DNA from: an uncultured Bacteroidales bacterium
GTDB lineage: Bacteria; Bacteroidota; Bacteroidia; Bacteroidales; UBA932
Assembly (NCBI GenBank): GCA_947165305.1
Contig: CAMUZW010000004.1
Location: 1 to 38,378 of the forward strand
Direction of reading: 5' to 3'
DNA length: 38,378 nt
The position numbers and the translations under genes are program-made. Under the pieces are notes generated by a model. It saw only the letters and a program-made list of their open reading frames with translations, was not told the DNA's origin and made no database searches. Positions 34,441 to 38,378 of the stretch are shown here, one piece after another (within the stretch, counting starts at the first letter, position 1; the number at the start of each line of letters is the position of its first letter).

Positions 34441-35658
34441 TCAGCCCCTTTCCTGCGGGACGCTCTTGCGGAAGAAGCGGTCGACCCCGAGTGCAATGGC
34501 ACCGTCGCCCGTGACGTTGCAGGCCGGCCCGTAGCCGTCCAGGGCAAGGTAAATCGTCATCAGGAGCGCAGTCATTTCCGGGGTGAACCCCAGTATGCTC
34601 TCCAGGAACCCCACGGATGCCATAAGCACCCCGCTCATCACACCGGGCGAGGCCACCGTGGCCACCGCCAGGATCAGCATAAAATTGAAGAACAAGGCAA
34701 ACGGAATGGGCCGGCCCATCATAAGGGCCACCGCAACCGCCGTGGTGGCCAGTTTGATGACCGATCCACACATATGCACGTTGGAGCAGAGCGGGATGAC
34801 GAAATTGGTCACCGGCTCGGACACACCGTTCTTGAGGGTGCATTTCTGCGTCACCGGGATCACGGCCGAGCTCGAGCAGATGGAGAATCCCGTCAGGTAG
34901 GCCGGGAGCATATTCCACAGGCATCTGAACGGATTCTTCCCGGCGACAGCGCCTGCGATGACGTACTGGATGACAAGGAACAGGATCGACAGTACCACGC
35001 CCGTGGCAATCACCTTGACGCCCGAACCGACTACGACGGCCATTTTGCCGGCGGCGCTCATTTCGCACATCATCGTGAAGATATAGAAGGGCATCAGCGG
35101 GATGATGGCTTTCTCGATGGTCATCTTGACGACTTCGCCGAATTCATCGAACCAGCGGCGGAGCGTATCCCCCTTGATGTAAATGCAGCATACGCCCACC
35201 ATGAAAGACAGGCACAGCGCCGTGAGGATATCGCAGAGCGGCTTGATCTGGAGATCGATATAGGGCTCGAATTTCATCGCTTCCGCGGCCTTGTCCGAGA
35301 GGTCGCCTTCCTGCAGGATATGCGGGAAGAAGGCGCTCGCGCTGCCGTAGGCGAACAGGCCGGCGCAGACGGTGGAGAGATAGGCGATGCCCACCACGAT
35401 CAGCAGCATCTTGCCGGCGCCCTTGCCGAGGCCGTAAATGGCCGGCGTGACGAGGCCCAGCACCAGCAGCGGAACGATGAACTTCAGCAATTGGGCGAAC
35501 AGGACGTTGAACGTCTTGAAAAGCCGGACAAAAAACATCGACAGTCCGTACAGGAAGCCGTCCCCCCGGAAGGCGAGGCTGAACAGCAGGCCGAGCGCCG
35601 AGCCGAGCGCGATGGCGATCAGGACCTTGACAAAGAGGCTGAGCTTGATCTTTTTCAT
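34441..35658 (-). CDS. Dicarboxylate/amino-acid:cation symporter (SDF/DAACS family)
   Basis: This inner-membrane carrier imports dicarboxylates or acidic/neutral amino acids with Na+ or H+. The 405-residue product has eight or so hydrophobic segments and the family's re-entrant features: the serine-rich loop GFSICSSSAVIPVTQKC near residue 260 and NVHMCGSVIK near residue 290. The C-terminal motif appears as DGYGPACNVTGDGAIALGVD. The start codon overlaps the stop of the upstream glycosidase gene by 4 nt (ATGA), so translation is coupled. That link suggests uptake of an acidic product or side chain from the degraded glycan; this is inference. Confidence 0.92.
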   Translation of the reverse strand: MKKIKLSLFVKVLIAIALGSALGLLFSLAFRGDGFLYGLSMFFVRLFKTFNVLFAQLLKFIVPLLVLGLVTPAIYGLGKGAGKMLLIVVGIAYLSTVCAGLFAYGSASAFFPHILQEGDLSDKAAEAMKFEPYIDLQIKPLCDILTALCLSFMVGVCCIYIKGDTLRRWFDEFGEVVKMTIEKAIIPLMPFYIFTMMCEMSAAGKMAVVVGSGVKVIATGVVLSILFLVIQYVIAGAVAGKNPFRCLWNMLPAYLTGFSICSSSAVIPVTQKCTLKNGVSEPVTNFVIPLCSNVHMCGSVIKLATTAVAVALMMGRPIPFALFFNFMLILAVATVASPGVMSGVLMASVGFLESILGFTPEMTALLMTIYLALDGYGPACNVTGDGAIALGVDRFFRKSVPQERG

Positions 35659-37154
35659 TCGTATCTATAGAGTTTGATCCTATAGATTCCCGAGACCTTG
35701 AACCGGGCCTGGGCGTCGGAACGGAAGCGCCGCTGGCTGCTCAGGCCGTATTCCGGGGCGGGGATGACCGTCCCGTCGGGTGAAGTGTAATCTTCCAGGC
35801 AGAGCCTTCCCCGCAGGTAAAGCATGTTGTGGTGCGCCGTTTCGTCTCCGTTCAGGACCTGGATGACTTGTCCGTCCCTGAGCTCCTCGCAATAAGCGAT
35901 CTTACAGTTTTCGCCCCAGTCGATCCAAGCACCCACGCCCGCCACGATGAATTCATCCGGCCCTGTCTGGACGATGGCACCGTGTGTATATTTCTCTCCA
36001 TCGATGTAGTGGACGTTGAACGTATAGCCGTCAAAGGCGAGGGTATCTTCCCCGTCGGGATCTTCCCGCTTATCGATACGGATAAATCCGTGCATGGGGT
36101 GACCGGCGCACAGTGTCGGCATCATTTCGGCGAGGACCCGCGATTCGGCGGTAAAGTAAGGGTCGTTGTAATACTCTTCATACCCGAAGCAGAAGGCGCC
36201 CCGGGCACCCGCTTCGCCGATAGCATACCACAGGCGGCCAATCTGGCAGTAGGTTTCAGGAATAAACAGGGGCTGCCCATCGGAGTAGATCTTGCACAGA
36301 CTCTTCAAGCGGGAACTGTAAATGTCCGGCGAAAGCCAGTCCAGATGGGGGGCATACGTCTTCCAGATATCCAGTACCGGCTCCCTAGGGCCGCCGTTGG
36401 GGAACTTCCCGTAGGGCTTCCCGGGAGGAGTAAGCCACGCATTGGTAAACATCGGAATGTCGTATTGGGCCTTGCCGGCTTCTGCTACGGCATCGATATA
36501 ACGCGCATAAGCCTGCGCCATAAAGCGTTGAGGCGCCAGCGAATCGGTCTGGGATTTCCAGCCTCCTTCCCGCCAGGCTTTGTCTGCCGCAGGGCAGCAA
36601 TCCCTTTGAAGGAAGACACCGCATTCATTCTCCACCTGTACGGCCTGGACGCGCCTGGTGAAGTCGGCGGTCTTGAGGTGGGCCATCAGGGCGGCAAAGA
36701 CCTTCGCATCCGCCTCCCGGGCCTCTTCACAGAAGGGGGAGATGGTCGTAGTCGGCTTCCCATTCTCGTCCAGGGCACGGAAATAGGTTTGGGTATCCTC
36801 CTTTATCCAGAGCGGCGGATAGGAAGATTCTCCGTTCTTCCACGTGCCGAACCAGAGCAGACCCAGATAGAGATCCCGATCCGAGGCGGCCTTCAGCAGA
36901 TGGTCCACGAGCGAGAAGTCAAACTTGCCCGGTTCCGGCTCTGTCTGCTCCCAGCTGACGGGAGCCAGTACAGCGTTGAAGCCCAGTGCCTTGGCGACGT
37001 CGAGAGAGGCGTCTATCGATGCCGGGGAAGAGGCGTTGGAATTGTGCATTTCTCCACCCCAGAGAATGGGGGGAACCGGCTCGACGGCCGCGTTATTGCA
37101 CCCTGCGGCCAGGACGGCGGCAAGGAAGGGCAGGATCGTCTTAGCGAATCTCAT
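35655..37154 (-). CDS. GH35/GH42-like beta-galactosidase lipoprotein with DUF5597-like C-terminus
   Basis: The 499-residue product starts with a lipoprotein signal (AAVLAAGC, Cys19). The catalytic barrel begins WGGEMHNSNASSPASIDASL and has WEQTEPEPGKFDFS and LGLLWFGTWKNG, typical for GH35/GH42-type beta-galactosidases of clan GH-A. The acid/base is probably Glu177 in QVENECG and the nucleophile Glu300 in FIPETYC. The C-terminal part (about 350-499) matches the kind of domain called DUF5597 next to such barrels. Its first 14 nt overlap the SGNH gene and its stop overlaps the symporter start. Beta-galactosidase specificity is likely, but other galactosides or arabinosides are possible. Confidence 0.85.
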   Translation of the reverse strand: MRFAKTILPFLAAVLAAGCNNAAVEPVPPILWGGEMHNSNASSPASIDASLDVAKALGFNAVLAPVSWEQTEPEPGKFDFSLVDHLLKAASDRDLYLGLLWFGTWKNGESSYPPLWIKEDTQTYFRALDENGKPTTTISPFCEEAREADAKVFAALMAHLKTADFTRRVQAVQVENECGVFLQRDCCPAADKAWREGGWKSQTDSLAPQRFMAQAYARYIDAVAEAGKAQYDIPMFTNAWLTPPGKPYGKFPNGGPREPVLDIWKTYAPHLDWLSPDIYSSRLKSLCKIYSDGQPLFIPETYCQIGRLWYAIGEAGARGAFCFGYEEYYNDPYFTAESRVLAEMMPTLCAGHPMHGFIRIDKREDPDGEDTLAFDGYTFNVHYIDGEKYTHGAIVQTGPDEFIVAGVGAWIDWGENCKIAYCEELRDGQVIQVLNGDETAHHNMLYLRGRLCLEDYTSPDGTVIPAPEYGLSSQRRFRSDAQARFKVSGIYRIKLYRYE

Positions 37155-38214
37155 AGCGGGAGAGGATTTTCATAACTGGTTTTTTGATGGACTTCATCCA
37201 AAGCAGGTAGCCGTAGGAGTCCGGATGGGATCCGTCCGAGGTAGCCTCGTGCTCTTCGGAGGTAGCGGAGGTGGTGGTGACCCAGTAAACGTCTTTGTAT
37301 TTCTTCGTCATTTCCCGCATCATCTTGTCTGCCATCTGCTTGCGGGACTGGATTTTGGCGAGATGGGCCGGGTTGAAGCTGCTTTTCTCCCGGTCGATGG
37401 TCTGGATGAAGATCATCGGTATACCGGGTTTTGCCTTCCGGATGGTACGGATGAAGGGCTCCAGGCGCTCTTCCACCTGCTCGGGCGACGGGTTAGAGAA
37501 AGCGTCGAAGACATAAGCATCCACATCCGCCGTCGCCAGGGCTTCGGCGAAATAAGACTGCAGCTTGCTGTTTCCGCTGAATCCGAAATTCATGAAATTG
37601 TATCCGGTCGCCCGGGAGAGCTGGGCTTCCCAGGTCATGGCACACCGGCCTGCGCCGGAACCCTGCGTGAAGGAGGACCCGAAGACGGCGATCCGTCCCT
37701 TGAAAGGGGCGGGACCCGGTTCGATCCGGCTGCCCTTGTCCGTAACGATCTCGAGCGATTCGATTTTGGCGATCAGCGAGAGATAGAGAAGACACTCCTT
37801 TTCACCGTCGATGGTGCTGGGGATGAGGGTGATTTCGTATGGCTCTCCGGGTGCGGTCTGTTTCGGGTAGCCGTTCCCGGCCCAGCGCCATTTTCCGTCC
37901 TTTTTCATGTAGAGGTCGAAGCCCCGCGCCGCAATGGGGCCGTAAAGCCCTCCGTTCGGAGCCGTCGCGGCCCATACGACACGTACTCCGATGGCCCGGG
38001 AATCGGTGTTGAAAGCAACCATCAGGCCGCAGGGCAGTTTGGCCTGCCCTTTCTCCCCGTCTGTCATTTCCTCCAGCGGATCGATCCGCTCATACGGCCT
38101 GGTGGTGTTGAATATTTTCCCGCAGAATGTCAGGTCCTGCGCATCCGTGTATTGTTTCTGCCCCCAGAGTGGCAGCGATGCCAGCAGTAGCAGGCATGTC
38201 ATCCATTTTTTCAT
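37141..38214 (-). CDS. Exported SGNH-family esterase with N-terminal GxDLY domain
   Basis: The 357-residue product has a signal peptide ending at PLWGQ. The N-terminal beta domain (about 20-170) contains ARGFDLYMKKDGKWRWAG, the GxDLY landmark found before SGNH_hydro_3-type esterase domains. The SGNH domain has FGSSFTQGSG with Ser181 as nucleophile, NFGFSGNSKL, DAFSNPSPEQ in the block III region, and DGSHPDSYGY with Asp327 and His330. Family members are acetyl-xylan-type or sialate-type O-acetyl esterases. Its end overlaps the next gene by 14 nt, and it begins 4 nt after the gene upstream, so it lies inside a - strand operon. Confidence 0.88.
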   Translation of the reverse strand: MKKWMTCLLLLASLPLWGQKQYTDAQDLTFCGKIFNTTRPYERIDPLEEMTDGEKGQAKLPCGLMVAFNTDSRAIGVRVVWAATAPNGGLYGPIAARGFDLYMKKDGKWRWAGNGYPKQTAPGEPYEITLIPSTIDGEKECLLYLSLIAKIESLEIVTDKGSRIEPGPAPFKGRIAVFGSSFTQGSGAGRCAMTWEAQLSRATGYNFMNFGFSGNSKLQSYFAEALATADVDAYVFDAFSNPSPEQVEERLEPFIRTIRKAKPGIPMIFIQTIDREKSSFNPAHLAKIQSRKQMADKMMREMTKKYKDVYWVTTTSATSEEHEATSDGSHPDSYGYLLWMKSIKKPVMKILSRYEIR

Positions 38215-38218
38215 TTTG

Positions 38219-38378
38219 TCAGCTTATTTTAATGATTGCGGCCCACCCCCCGCCGGAGGCGAGATGGATCTTGAAGGGCCCGCCGGTAACGTTGAAAGAG
38301 CGCTTACGCCAAGAAGACGCCGTCGTGTCGGAGTCAGGGCCGTCTTCCCAGCTTTCGACCCGGAGGACATTCAGTCCC
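38219..38378 (-). CDS. C-terminal end of a probable glycoside hydrolase (partial)
   Basis: The - strand frame is open from the window edge to the TGA at 38219-38221 and gives 52 residues. It ends in FNVTGGPFKIHLASGGGWAA and then IIKIS. A terminal LA-GGGWAA-I segment resembles the C-terminal beta-sandwich of GH97 and related enzymes; compare APGGGWVAVIR in the GH97 gene of this window. The fragment is too short to set the family. It lies 4 nt before the SGNH esterase start and is the most upstream visible gene of that operon. Confidence 0.55.
   Translation of the reverse strand, partial: GLNVLRVESWEDGPDSDTTASSWRKRSFNVTGGPFKIHLASGGGWAAIIKIS

Overview
The window is dense bacterial DNA with a high G+C content and is almost certainly from a member of the Bacteroidales (Bacteroidota). 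Three kinds of evidence support this. It carries a SusC/SusD pair followed by surface lipoproteins. Its promoters have the Bacteroidota form (TTTG, 19 nt spacer, TAnnTTTG). Its Rnf genes are in the order rseC-like/B/C/D/G/E/A. Genus cannot be set from the sequence alone.

Region 1 (1-8820, + strand) is housekeeping and energy metabolism. It starts with the 3' end of a C4 zinc-ribbon protein gene, then dnaB, whose reading frame is broken by an apparent 10-nt deletion near 1470. A complete Rnf ferredoxin:NAD+ oxidoreductase operon follows (rseC-like, rnfB, rnfC, rnfD, rnfG, rnfE, rnfA). Two small exported proteins of unknown role are closely attached to its 3' end. A palindromic terminator closes the unit. 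A tRNA-Arg(UCU) gene with its own promoter and strong terminator lies between this region and the next.

Region 2 (9138-26000, + strand) is a Sus-like polysaccharide utilization operon of unusual composition. After SusC and SusD come four related surface lipoproteins whose bodies are GLUG-type beta-helix repeats and which share a C-terminal signature. One has a DUF1735-like N-terminus and three have fimbrillin-like N-termini. Among them lie a phosphodiester glycosidase (NAGPA-type) lipoprotein and a 48-codon peptide gene. An SGNH esterase lipoprotein ends the operon. An internal terminator at 22151-22186 probably lowers expression of the last two genes. The GLUG proteins occupy the slot normally used for SusE/SusF-type glycan-binding proteins.

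Region 3 (26041-27284, - strand) is a single WG-repeat protein that looks richer in A+T than its neighbours.

Region 4 (27352-38378) holds two convergent groups of exported carbohydrate-active enzymes. On the + strand are a GH97 enzyme with retaining alpha-galactosidase-like residues, a protein made of two tandem alpha/beta-hydrolase domains, and a histidine acid phosphatase. On the - strand are the end of a probable glycoside hydrolase, an SGNH esterase, a GH35/42-like beta-galactosidase, a dicarboxylate/amino-acid:cation symporter, and an FAD-dependent oxidoreductase with a golvesin-like C-terminal domain. Regions 2 and 4 together suggest breakdown of a decorated glycan with ester groups, possibly phosphodiesters, and galactosides; that substrate is an inference. 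The most unusual signals are the GLUG paralog array with its small peptide gene, the phosphodiester glycosidase plus phosphatase pairing, and a GTCATTCC palindrome family. One copy of that palindrome lies in frame inside a lipoprotein signal peptide.
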